In this document: one piece after another, positions 1 through 7,280 of the stretch
Position numbering within the stretch: position 1 is the stretch's first letter
How the letters are laid out: each line of letters starts with the position of its first letter
From: Sphingomicrobium sp.
Lineage (GTDB): Bacteria > Pseudomonadota > Alphaproteobacteria > Sphingomonadales > Sphingomonadaceae
DNA length: 11,801 nucleotides
Assembly (NCBI GenBank): GCA_030146725.1
Contig: JASLBJ010000150.1
Coordinates: forward strand, 1-11,801
Direction of reading: 5' to 3'
The notes under the pieces: model-generated
Seen by the model: only the letters and a program-made list of their open reading frames with translations
Told to the model about the DNA's origin: nothing
Databases searched by the model: none
Position numbers and translations under genes: made by a program

Positions 1-1
1 T

Positions 2-913
2 CTTCACCTGATCCTGCGTGCACTCGATGTCGGACCGGGCGACGAGGTCATCGTCGGCAGCAACAACTATATCGCGACCTGGCTCGCGGTCAGCATGGTC
101 GGCGCCACCCCGATCGCGATCGAGCCCGATCCGCGGACCCACAATCTCGATCCGGCGCTGATCGAAGCGGCAGTGACCAGCCGAACCAAGGTGATCCTCC
201 CGACCCATCTCTACGGTCAGCCGGCCGACCTCGACCCGATGCTCGATATCGCCCGGCGTCACGGTCTCAAGCTGGTCGAGGACGCCGCCCAGGCGCATGG
301 CGCACGGTACAATGGCCAGCCGATCGGGGCGCATGGCGATGCGGTCGCGTGGAGCTTCTACCCGAGCAAGAACCTCGGAGCGCTGGGTGATGCCGGAGCC
401 GTAACGACCAACGATCCCGCCCTTGCCGAGCGCATCCGGGTCCTCGCCAACTATGGCTCCCACGTCCGCTACGTGAACGACGTTCGCGGCGTGAATTCCC
501 GTCTCGATCCAGTGCAGGCAGTGGTGCTCGCAGTGAAACTTGGGCGGCTCGACGAGTGGAACGCCCGCCGTGCCGGAATCGCGGCCCTCTACTCGGATGC
601 GCTTGCCGACGCCGCCATCGAGCTTCCCCACGTGCCCAACTGGGCCGACCCCGCCTGGCATCTGTATGTTGTAGCCAGCCCGCGCCGCGACGCGCTCCAC
701 AGCGCGCTTGGCAACGCTGGCGTGCAGACGATCATCCACTATCCGATCCCGCCGCACCTCCAGGCGGCCTACTCCGACCTTGCCCTCGAGCGCGGCCGCT
801 TCCCCGTCGCCGAGCGTCTGGCCAACGAGGTGCTGAGCCTGCCAATCGGACCGCAGATGAGCGTTGAACAGGCCCAGCGGGTGATCGATGCGGTCATCCG
901 GGCGACCGCTTGA
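2..913 (+). CDS. DegT/DnrJ/EryC1/StrS-family sugar aminotransferase, FdtB/QdtB-like (5' end missing)
   Basis: PLP-dependent aminotransferase that would put an amino group on a keto nucleotide sugar in the cytoplasm. The frame is open from base 2, so 303 residues are visible and roughly 60-70 N-terminal residues of a usual 365-375 are lost to the window edge; an internal ATG at 95 is not the start. Visible family signatures are [28 protein letters not shown], the PLP-pocket stretch [12 protein letters not shown], and [17 protein letters not shown], whose lysine (codon 368-370) is the expected Schiff-base residue. NSRLDPVQA follows. These resemble FdtB/QdtB/TylB-type 3-aminotransferases of dTDP-3-keto-6-deoxyhexoses rather than WecE. 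The rfbA and rfbB genes in this window supply the matching dTDP precursor pathway. The stop overlaps the start of the flippase gene by 4 bases. The family call is firm; the exact sugar (Fuc3N or Qui3N) is inference. Confidence 0.93.
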   Translation, partial: LHLILRALDVGPGDEVIVGSNNYIATWLAVSMVGATPIAIEPDPRTHNLDPALIEAAVTSRTKVILPTHLYGQPADLDPMLDIARRHGLKLVEDAAQAHGARYNGQPIGAHGDAVAWSFYPSKNLGALGDAGAVTTNDPALAERIRVLANYGSHVRYVNDVRGVNSRLDPVQAVVLAVKLGRLDEWNARRAGIAALYSDALADAAIELPHVPNWADPAWHLYVVASPRRDALHSALGNAGVQTIIHYPIPPHLQAAYSDLALERGRFPVAERLANEVLSLPIGPQMSVEQAQRVIDAVIRATA

Positions 914-2403
914 GCGCCGACCAGGCTTCGCACCGCCGGCTGTTCAAGGCGACTGCCGTCTCGGGCGCGTCGGCGGCGATCGTCACGGTTATCGGCCTGC
1001 TCAAGATGAAGCTGTTCGCCTTGTGGCTCGGGCCGCAGGGCATTGGCCTGTTCGGCGTGTATTACGCGGTGATGGCGACGGCCGCGGTGCTTGCGGGAAT
1101 GGGGCTCAACGTCAGTGGGGTCCGTCATCTGGCCCCCCTGGTCGAGCAGGACAGCGGCGCCGGCCAGGCCCGCCGGCAGATCTGGCTGCTGACCCTGCCA
1201 CTCGCCATCGCCGGGGGGCTTGCACTGTGGCTGCTGAGCGAGCCGCTGGCGGGTCGGGTGCTGGCTCAGCCGGCAATGGCGCCGGCGATCGCATGGCTCG
1301 GGGTTGGAGTCGCCGTCTCCGTGGTCTCGGCAACCCAGTTGATCATGCTTCAGGCGTACCGGCGGATCGAGGACCTTGCCCAGGCGCGGCTGCTCGGCGC
1401 TCTGCTCGGGGCAGTCGCAGGCGCGGTGCTTGTATGGCTCTACCGTGAAAACGGGGTGCTTCCGGCGCTTCTCGCAATGCCGATAGGCGCCGTCATCGCC
1501 ACCATCCCGTTCAGCCGCCGGTTGCCGCCTGCGCAGCAGCGCCCTGACAGCTTGTCCGAAACTCTCCCGGTGTGGGGTTTGCTGCTCAAGCTCGGCTTCG
1601 TCGTGATGGTCGCGGGGCTCGTGGCGGGCGTGGGACAGATCGCCGTTCGCGGGATCATCGCGCGCGAGTTCGGGCTGGATGCGGCCGGGCTGTACCAATC
1701 GGCAGCCAGCATTTCAGCCAACAGCATCAGCCTGATCCTTGCGGCAATGGCGTCCGACTATTTGCCCAGGCTTAGCGCCGTCGCAAACGATCCCACCAAA
1801 GCCAGGCTCGTCGTCAACCAGCAGATCGAGGTCGGGCTACTGCTTAGCGGACCGCTACTGATCCTGGTCATCACGCTTGCGCCACAAGCGCTCTATGTCG
1901 CTTATTCGTCCGAGTTCACCGGTGCTGCCCAACTGCTTCGGTGGAGCCTTGCCGGCGACATGCTGCGGGTGACCGCCTGGGCGCTGATGTTCGTGCTCGT
2001 CACGCGCTCGGCAAGTCTCGCCTATTTTCTCGCTGAGGCGAGCGTCGTTGCGGTGTTCATCGGGCTCACCTGGCTGCTGCTGCCTCTGCTTGGACTGGAA
2101 GGGGCCGGCGTTGCCTATTGGCTGAGCTTCATCGCCTACCTCGGACTCGCGGCAGCCTTCTGCGCGCGGTTCGGAGTCACGATGTCGGGCAGGAACATGC
2201 GATTGCTGTTGCTTCAGGCGGCTTCGGCAATGCTCGTCCCGCTGCTCGCAGCCCGGTCCGAAGCTGCCGCGCTGATGCTCGGCGGAGCGCTTACCTTGAT
2301 CTTCGCGGCGATCTCGGTACGCCGCTTCCAGATCCTCCTGCTGGAACCCGGCTCCCCCGGCTTCCTGCAACGGGTGGCGGGTTTGCTGAGGCGCAGGCGG
2401 TGA
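910..2403 (+). CDS. wzx: Wzx-type polysaccharide flippase (MOP superfamily, WzxE-like)
   Basis: Integral inner-membrane protein expected to flip the undecaprenyl-diphosphate-linked repeat unit to the periplasm. It has 497 residues, close to the size of polysaccharide transporters of this superfamily, and many hydrophobic segments with short charged loops. Clear ones lie around residues 17-38, 45-65, 92-110, 123-145, 160-178, 183-200, 222-245, 308-332, 355-365, 370-395, 398-420, 430-448 and 453-470. The N-terminal pattern ([21 protein letters not shown], then [12 protein letters not shown], then [16 protein letters not shown]) resembles the WzxE group. The chosen start is TTG in the overlap TTGA with the aminotransferase stop; no strong ribosome binding site precedes it, so translational coupling is likely. 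In enterobacterial common antigen loci a sugar aminotransferase also precedes wzxE, so this pairing has precedent. Substrate is unknown. Confidence 0.88.
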   Translation: MSADQASHRRLFKATAVSGASAAIVTVIGLLKMKLFALWLGPQGIGLFGVYYAVMATAAVLAGMGLNVSGVRHLAPLVEQDSGAGQARRQIWLLTLPLAIAGGLALWLLSEPLAGRVLAQPAMAPAIAWLGVGVAVSVVSATQLIMLQAYRRIEDLAQARLLGALLGAVAGAVLVWLYRENGVLPALLAMPIGAVIATIPFSRRLPPAQQRPDSLSETLPVWGLLLKLGFVVMVAGLVAGVGQIAVRGIIAREFGLDAAGLYQSAASISANSISLILAAMASDYLPRLSAVANDPTKARLVVNQQIEVGLLLSGPLLILVITLAPQALYVAYSSEFTGAAQLLRWSLAGDMLRVTAWALMFVLVTRSASLAYFLAEASVVAVFIGLTWLLLPLLGLEGAGVAYWLSFIAYLGLAAAFCARFGVTMSGRNMRLLLLQAASAMLVPLLAARSEAAALMLGGALTLIFAAISVRRFQILLLEPGSPGFLQRVAGLLRRRR

Positions 2404-2436
2404 ACGGTACAGTTGGCAGGGAAGAGTAGGGCAGCC

Positions 2437-3636
2437 GTGCGCATCCTGTTTGTGACCTGGGATGGTCCCGGCCTGTCCTACCTGGAGAGCCTGTTCCTGC
2501 CGATCTTCACGGGGCTGCAGGCGCGCGGTCATCAGTTCGACGTGCTTCAGTTCCGCTGGGGCGATGATGCGCAGCGGACGCGCGCCGCCGAGATCTGCCG
2601 CGGAGCCGGCATCGGTTATCGCTCGGTTCCTGTGTGGCGTATTGCAGGTTCGATGGGTGCGTTCGCTTCGGCGGTGCGCGGTGGACGCCATATCCGCGCC
2701 GCCGTTCGCGCCTTCGGCTCCGACGTAGTGATGCCGCGGAGCCTGCTTCCCGGAGTCGCGACCTTGGCTGCGGGCCCGGCCAGGCTCCCGCCGATCATCT
2801 ACGATGCCGACGGTCTCGAAGCCGATGAACGTGCGGAGTTCGCCGGACTCGCAACCACCGGGAGAGCCTATCGAGTCCTGCGCGATGTCGAGGCGCAGAT
2901 GCTGCGCCATGCCCGGACCGTGCTTGTCCGGACACCGGCAGCCCGCGATATATTGATCGCTCGTGCCGGACCGCCAGGCGGCAGTAGCCACTATTTTCTC
3001 GTGACCAACGGCCGCGATGCAGGCGTCTTCCACCCATTCGATCCGGCGGCGCGCGCGGCCGTTCGCTTCGAGCTCGGGATTGCGCCGGACGCACCGCTGA
3101 TCGTCTATGCGGGGTCGGTCGGCTATCGCTACAACAGTCCGCGGATCGCCGAGTTTGCCCTGGCGGTGAGAGCCCGCCGCCCTGACGTCCGCCTGCTGGT
3201 GCTGACCGGTTCTCCCGACGCAGCCAGATCCGAGCTTGCGAGCGGGCTGACGGAACTTGGCTCGGCGGCGATCGTCATGCGGGCCGCGCCGGGCGATGTC
3301 GCTCGCTACCTTGCCGCGGGGGACATCGGCACGGCTTATGTTCGGCCAAGCTTTTCCACGCAGGGAGTCGCACCGGTCAAGATCGGGGAATATCTGCTCT
3401 GCGGGCTGCCGCTGGTCGGGCCCGCCGAGGTTGGAGATACATCGGCACCGCTCGCGAAGGGCCTGATGATCGACGACGCGCTCGGGCTGGAGGCTGCGGC
3501 CGAGTGGTTCACCGACACGGTCCTCCCGAATCGGGAGCGCTTCCGTGCCGACGCGCGCACCGTCGGGCTTGCCCGCTTCTCGCTCGAGCGCAGCGTCGAG
3601 GATTATGCGGTTGCCCTGGACTCGCTCGGCCGATGA
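2437..3636 (+). CDS. Glycosyltransferase, GT4-like (GT-B fold)
   Basis: Probable cytoplasmic or membrane-associated glycosyltransferase adding one sugar to the lipid-linked repeat unit. I chose the GTG at 2437 because it starts the protein at RILFVTWDGPG, the typical first beta strand of a GT-B enzyme, with AGGG just upstream. A TTG at 2413, in frame, would add eight residues (TTG read as Met: MAGKSRAA). The protein from GTG has 399 residues. Visible landmarks are YDADGLEADE in the N-terminal domain, LVTNGRDAGVFHP at the domain linker, IVYAGSVGYRYN opening the nucleotide-binding domain, and VKIGEYLLCGLPLVG, the region equivalent to the GT4 donor-binding motif. It lies between the flippase gene (34 bases upstream) and a GT2 gene that overlaps its stop by 4 bases. 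Donor and acceptor cannot be read from the sequence. Confidence 0.85.
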   Translation: MRILFVTWDGPGLSYLESLFLPIFTGLQARGHQFDVLQFRWGDDAQRTRAAEICRGAGIGYRSVPVWRIAGSMGAFASAVRGGRHIRAAVRAFGSDVVMPRSLLPGVATLAAGPARLPPIIYDADGLEADERAEFAGLATTGRAYRVLRDVEAQMLRHARTVLVRTPAARDILIARAGPPGGSSHYFLVTNGRDAGVFHPFDPAARAAVRFELGIAPDAPLIVYAGSVGYRYNSPRIAEFALAVRARRPDVRLLVLTGSPDAARSELASGLTELGSAAIVMRAAPGDVARYLAAGDIGTAYVRPSFSTQGVAPVKIGEYLLCGLPLVGPAEVGDTSAPLAKGLMIDDALGLEAAAEWFTDTVLPNRERFRADARTVGLARFSLERSVEDYAVALDSLGR

Positions 3637-4637
3637 ACCAGGCTGCTCCGCTCGTCAGCTTCCTCCTGATGAGCTACAATCAGGAGGCCCTGGTCGCCCA
3701 GGCGATTGACGGGGCGCTGGCGCAGGATCATCCCAATCTGGAGATCATCGTCTCGGACGATTGTTCGACCGATGGAACGTTCGCGAGGATCGAGCATGCG
3801 CTCGCCGGCTACTCGGGACCGCATGCCGTTCGCGCGCGGCGGACGGCGAGCAATCGCGGCCTCAGCGCTCACCTCAGCGAGCTGGTCGCCGAAGCGCGCG
3901 GAGAGTTCATCGTCATCGCGGCGGGCGACGACATCTCGCTCCCCCGGCGCGCGAGCCGGCTGGCAGCCCAGTGGCAGGCGCTCGCAGGGCGGCCCGTCCT
4001 GCTCTACTCCGACTACATCCCTACCGACCTCGCATCGCAAACACTGAGCAGCGTTCCGGGCGAAATCTATCGCGGCGAGCATCGGATCGCCGAAATGGCA
4101 GCCGGAATCGTCCAGGTCCACGGCGGAACGATGGGCTTCACGCGCTCGCTCTACAGCGCCTTTCCGACGATGATCCCGACGGTGGTCTACGAGGACCGGG
4201 TCCTTCCATTCCGCTCCCTGTTGCTCGGCGGCGAAGTCATCTTCGTCGAGGAGCCACTCGTTCGTTACCGGATCGAGGGCGGCATCTCGCGTGGCCAGCT
4301 TGGCGGCGGCGAGCGCCGGCTGCAGGAGTACGAGCTTCGGATCACTCGCCGGCACCTTAGCGACGCGATCCAGCGGCTGGCGGACGCAGCATTCACCCGG
4401 CCGCAGGATCTGGCGCTGATCAGAAGCTGCAGCGCGACCATCGCCGATCATCTGGCGCGGATCGACTATGCGAGCAGTCGGGCCTGGGGATACGAATTGC
4501 TCCTTGCCCGTCACCTTGCGACCAGCGCCCGTCCCCGCGCAGCGGTCATGAACTATTTGCGCTACCGCTTGAGCCCGCTCTACCACTTGCGACAGAAACG
4601 CGCCGAGCAATCCTCGCGGCGCGACGTGGTGCAATGA
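3633..4637 (+). CDS. Family 2 glycosyltransferase (GT-A fold)
   Basis: Inverting GT2-type glycosyltransferase of 334 residues. The ATG at 3633 sits in an ATGA overlap with the previous stop and begins the protein directly before the first GT-A strand (LVSFLLMSYNQ, residues 7-17). The frame is open further upstream to 3504, but that extension lies inside the previous gene and has no GT2 character. Motifs are SDDCSTDGT at 41-49 (nucleotide binding), AAGDD at 96-100 in the place of the metal-binding DxD, and VVYEDR at 184-189, the usual position of the catalytic acidic pair. The last 120 or so residues are charged and helical-looking with no obvious membrane segment, so this is probably a soluble or peripheral enzyme rather than a synthase. 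It is coupled to neighbours on both sides. Sugar specificity is unknown. Confidence 0.9.
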   Translation: MNQAAPLVSFLLMSYNQEALVAQAIDGALAQDHPNLEIIVSDDCSTDGTFARIEHALAGYSGPHAVRARRTASNRGLSAHLSELVAEARGEFIVIAAGDDISLPRRASRLAAQWQALAGRPVLLYSDYIPTDLASQTLSSVPGEIYRGEHRIAEMAAGIVQVHGGTMGFTRSLYSAFPTMIPTVVYEDRVLPFRSLLLGGEVIFVEEPLVRYRIEGGISRGQLGGGERRLQEYELRITRRHLSDAIQRLADAAFTRPQDLALIRSCSATIADHLARIDYASSRAWGYELLLARHLATSARPRAAVMNYLRYRLSPLYHLRQKRAEQSSRRDVVQ

Positions 4638-5767
4638 GCTCCAGTCCGCTCAAATCGGTTCTCCACCTCACTTACTCACTCGATTTCGGCGGGGTCGAGA
4701 AGCATCTGGAGATCATCGCTCGCACTGGCGGGGCGACGTGGCATCACCGATTCTGTGCGCTTACCCGCGGCGGTGCGGCGGAACAGGCGATCCGCGGTGC
4801 AGGGGGCGAGGTCGCGATCCTCGACTGCCCTCCGCCCGGCATCAACCCGGCGTCGGTGCGGCGGCTGGCGGCCTTGCTCAAGGCGGAACGGCCCGATGTC
4901 CTCCATTGCCACGGCTTCGAGGGCAACATCGTCGGCATCGCGGCGGGGCTGAGCGCTCGAGTGCCGGTTCGGATCGTCGAGGAGATCGGGACTTCGGAGC
5001 GCTCGGCCAAGGCTCGGCTGGTGATCAACCTTGCCTACCGCTTCGCTCATGCGGTGATCGGCGTGTCGCAGCATGTGCGTGACTGGCTGGTCGCTGGCGG
5101 CGCACCGGCAGGCCGCACCATCGCGGTCTACAATCCGGTTATCCTGCCCGATGCTCGCGCCCGGGTACGAAGCGCAGGCGAGCCGCTGCGGATCGGCTTC
5201 GTCGGCCGGCTGGAACCGGTCAAGAACCCGCTGGCGCTGGCGCAGGCCGTGGCCGACCTCGTGTCCGAGGGCCGGGATCTGTCCCTTACGATCATCGGCG
5301 ATGGTACACTGCGCGAACCACTTGAAACGCTGATCGCCGAGAGGGGGATGGAGCGGCACATCCACTTGCCAGGCTATGTTGAAGAACCTGGTAGCATGCT
5401 CGCCGAGTGCCACCTCTATGTTCAGCCGTCGATCACCGAGGGCTTCGGGATCGCGCTGGTCGAGGCGATGGCGTGCGGACTGCCGGCGCTGGTCACGTCG
5501 ACGGGCGGGATGGTCGAGATCGTGACCGAGGGTGAGACTGGCTGGTTTCTGGCGGACCCATCCGCGGAAGCGATCGCAGCCGGCTTGCGCAGGCTAGATG
5601 GGATGGATGGAACGGCGCTTGAGCGCGTCGGTGCGGCGGCGCGCGAGTCGGTCGAGACCCGCTTCGAGGCCGGTGCCTATATCCGCAGCATCGAAGCCTT
5701 GTACGATCAGCTCCTCGCGGGGCACTCGCCGAAATGGACTGACGAGAATTCGAGCAGGTCCGCGTAG
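4634..5767 (+). CDS. Family 4 glycosyltransferase (GT-B fold)
   Basis: Retaining GT4-type glycosyltransferase of 377 residues. The N-terminal domain opens with VLHLTYSLDFGGVEKHLEII, the glycine-rich acceptor-side loop of this family, followed by RPDVLHCHGFEGNIVG. The donor domain begins at LRIGFVGRLEPVKNP and carries the E-x7-E motif, with Glu269 and Glu277 in ITEGFGIALVEAMACGLPAL. Residues such as SITEGFG and STGGMVEIV are typical of the family. The ATG overlaps the preceding GT2 stop (ATGA). This is the last gene of the plus-strand operon. Its final 20 codons overlap the 3' end of the opposite-strand HAD gene, and the C-terminal tail (KWTDENSSRSA) is non-conserved in style, so the overlap probably costs little. 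Linkage made is unknown. Confidence 0.92.
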   Translation: MSSSPLKSVLHLTYSLDFGGVEKHLEIIARTGGATWHHRFCALTRGGAAEQAIRGAGGEVAILDCPPPGINPASVRRLAALLKAERPDVLHCHGFEGNIVGIAAGLSARVPVRIVEEIGTSERSAKARLVINLAYRFAHAVIGVSQHVRDWLVAGGAPAGRTIAVYNPVILPDARARVRSAGEPLRIGFVGRLEPVKNPLALAQAVADLVSEGRDLSLTIIGDGTLREPLETLIAERGMERHIHLPGYVEEPGSMLAECHLYVQPSITEGFGIALVEAMACGLPALVTSTGGMVEIVTEGETGWFLADPSAEAIAAGLRRLDGMDGTALERVGAAARESVETRFEAGAYIRSIEALYDQLLAGHSPKWTDENSSRSA

Positions 5768-6342
5768 AGGAAATCCGCTCCGGCCTGCTCGAGATAGGCG
5801 CGGCAGCGGAAGCCGCTGGCGACCGCCACCGCGACCAGGCCAAGCTCGCGCGCAAGCTCGATATCGGCCCTGGTGTCGCCGACGACCATGTCTCCCTCGG
5901 CCAGGCGAACCCCGCTTGCGCGGACGGCTGCAGCCTTGGTGCGGCCCTGGCCGGTGACGATGACCTGCTCGAAAAAGGGCGCGATGTTCAATCGTTCGAG
6001 CTGGTTGATCGCGCCTGCTTCCGACTGGCGGGCGGTGACGAGCAGCAGGCCGGCGCGCTCCGACAGCGACGCAAGCGCCTCGCCGGCGTAGGGGAAGGCC
6101 TCGTCAAGCGCGAGATAGGGCTCGGTTTCGATCGCCTCGAGCCAGTCGCGTTCGAACAGGTCGATTGCGGCACCGGCCATGCCGCGCTCGGTGAGCAACT
6201 GGCGGTGGGACCGGGGCTGCCGCTTGAGCGTCCAATAGGAGTCCCGGTCGAGGCCGCTGTCGGGCACCAGCGCGCAGAACAGGCCGTGGAGCCGCGCCCG
6301 CGAGTCGAGGAGGGTTCCGTCGAGGTCGACGAGGATCTTCAC
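5707..6342 (-). CDS. HAD-superfamily hydrolase (HAD-IA, phosphatase-like)
   Basis: Haloacid-dehalogenase-fold hydrolase of 211 residues, most likely a small-molecule phosphatase. All four HAD motifs are visible: motif I VDLDGTLLDS with Asp6 and Asp8, motif II LLLVTAR with Thr103, motif III GRTKAAAV with Lys136, and motif IV VVGDTRADIELA with Asp156 and Asp160. A helical cap domain fits between motif I and II (about residues 15-85), as in phosphoglycolate phosphatase relatives. The start is GTG, forming GTGA with the stop of the epimerase gene; GGAG at 6351-6354 lies 8 bases before it and supports this choice. The longer open frame upstream lies within the epimerase gene and is rejected. It is last in the minus-strand operon and overlaps the converging glycosyltransferase gene by 61 bases. 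Being coupled to the epimerase and ATP-grasp genes suggests a shared pathway, with a sugar phosphate or phosphorylated intermediate as substrate (inference). Confidence 0.9.
   Translation of the reverse strand: MKILVDLDGTLLDSRARLHGLFCALVPDSGLDRDSYWTLKRQPRSHRQLLTERGMAGAAIDLFERDWLEAIETEPYLALDEAFPYAGEALASLSERAGLLLVTARQSEAGAINQLERLNIAPFFEQVIVTGQGRTKAAAVRASGVRLAEGDMVVGDTRADIELARELGLVAVAVASGFRCRAYLEQAGADFLYADLLEFSSVHFGECPARS
5750..5792. repeat. Imperfect inverted repeat at the convergent operon junction (possible bidirectional terminator)
   Basis: TCGAGCAGG at 5750-5758 is the exact reverse complement of CCTGCTCGA at 5784-5792. After one unpaired T at 5759, CCG at 5760-5762 can pair with CGG at 5781-5783, leaving an 18-base loop. 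It lies across the stop codon of the plus-strand glycosyltransferase and within the last codons of the opposing HAD gene, so it could form a hairpin in either transcript. Neither side has a run of T typical of an intrinsic terminator. It may be a chance result of coding for two Leu-Glu/Leu-Leu-Glu segments in the HAD protein. Confidence 0.3.
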
Positions 6343-7280
6343 GTCGCCGTCTCCAGCAGCGAGTCGAACTCGTCGTCGAGGCCGCGGGCCAGGGTCATTC
6401 GCTCGGTGCCGAGCAGATCTGTCATGCGAGTAACGTCCATGACCACGTCGCGGCCCTTCGCTGTACCCGGAGCCGGCAGCGGGACGGGAGCGCCGCCGAG
6501 CTTGCGTGGTGCGATTTCGCACAGGTGTCCGACGATCTCGCGGATCGTGCTGGTCGTGTTCGAGGCGATGTTGATCGGGCTTTCGGAAAGCGGTTTGCGC
6601 GCCGCTTCCATGATCATCCGGCAGCAATCGTCGACATGGATGAACGCGCGCTTCTCGTCGCCGCTGGTCGTCAGCAGCGGGGCTTCGCCCGCGATCAGGC
6701 GCCGGATCGTCTCGGGGATCAGCTTGCGATAGGCCTGCTCGCCCCGGCCGTAGGTGTGGCCGATCCGGAGGACAGCGAGCTGCGTGCCGCCACCGGCCGG
6801 GTAGAGCGCCTGCAGCATCCGCTCGCAGAACAGCTTCGACTGGCCGTAGAGGCTTGCAGGAGAACAGGGATCGGTCTCGGCCGCGGGACGATCGAACGCG
6901 CCGTAGACGTCTAGCGTACTCGCGAAGACGAAGCGCCGCGGCGGCCGGGCAAGCGCCATGGTCAGCAAATGCGTGTTGGTGATGTTCGACAGGCAGCCCG
7001 CCACGTCATTGGCCTCGGCTCCACCCTTCGGGGTGAAGGCGCCGAGGTGGATGACCGTCTCGATGTCCTCGGCGCCCGCGCTGCGCAGGTCGTCGCTGGT
7101 GAAGCGGTACTCGGGCCCCTCCCCCTGGCCGCTCCGGACCCAGCGATAGCCCGGGCGCGGGCTGGCCGAGAGCAGGACGAGCCGAGAAGCCAGTTCCGGG
7201 TCCTCGGCCTCGATGATGCGGAGCAGGTTGCTGCCGATGAACCCGCCCGAGCCGGTTACGAGGACTAGTCCTCCGGCCAT
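6339..7280 (-). CDS. NAD(P)-dependent epimerase/dehydratase (extended SDR)
   Basis: Extended short-chain dehydrogenase/reductase of 313 residues, expected to act on a nucleotide-activated sugar (4-epimerase, dehydratase or 4-ketoreductase). Visible are the Rossmann loop VTGSGGFIG at 8-16, VIHLGAFTP around 77-84, the catalytic Ser/Thr in FASTLDVYG at 119-127, and Tyr145-x3-Lys149 in SLYGQSK. AFIHVDD in the C-terminal half is the usual extended-SDR landmark. The ATG at 7280 is chosen over an upstream in-frame start at 7361 because GGGGAGG at 7285-7291 is well placed before it and the protein begins immediately before the Rossmann strand. Its start lies 16 bases inside the ATP-grasp gene and its stop overlaps the HAD start, so the three are translationally linked. 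It is clearly distinct from RfbB and RfbD in this window. Substrate not determinable. Confidence 0.9.
   Translation of the reverse strand: MAGGLVLVTGSGGFIGSNLLRIIEAEDPELASRLVLLSASPRPGYRWVRSGQGEGPEYRFTSDDLRSAGAEDIETVIHLGAFTPKGGAEANDVAGCLSNITNTHLLTMALARPPRRFVFASTLDVYGAFDRPAAETDPCSPASLYGQSKLFCERMLQALYPAGGGTQLAVLRIGHTYGRGEQAYRKLIPETIRRLIAGEAPLLTTSGDEKRAFIHVDDCCRMIMEAARKPLSESPINIASNTTSTIREIVGHLCEIAPRKLGGAPVPLPAPGTAKGRDVVMDVTRMTDLLGTERMTLARGLDDEFDSLLETAT
6351..6354 (-). promoter_or_regulatory. Ribosome binding site of the HAD gene
   Basis: GGAG on the minus strand, 8 bases before the GTG at 6342. It supports GTG as the start of the HAD hydrolase; the first residues from there lead straight into motif I. 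Confidence 0.5.

Noticed and set aside
769-1698. 309-codon open frame on the minus strand
   Set aside because: Antisense to the aminotransferase and flippase genes, dominated by Arg, Pro, Asp and His, with no fold signature.
1855-3033. 392-codon open frame on the minus strand
   Set aside because: It runs opposite the flippase and the first glycosyltransferase genes. The translation is polar and low in hydrophobic order, with no motif, so it is a shadow frame.
3603-4634. 343-codon open frame on the minus strand
   Set aside because: Exact antisense of the GT2 gene; the GT2 motifs on the plus strand are clear and this translation has none.
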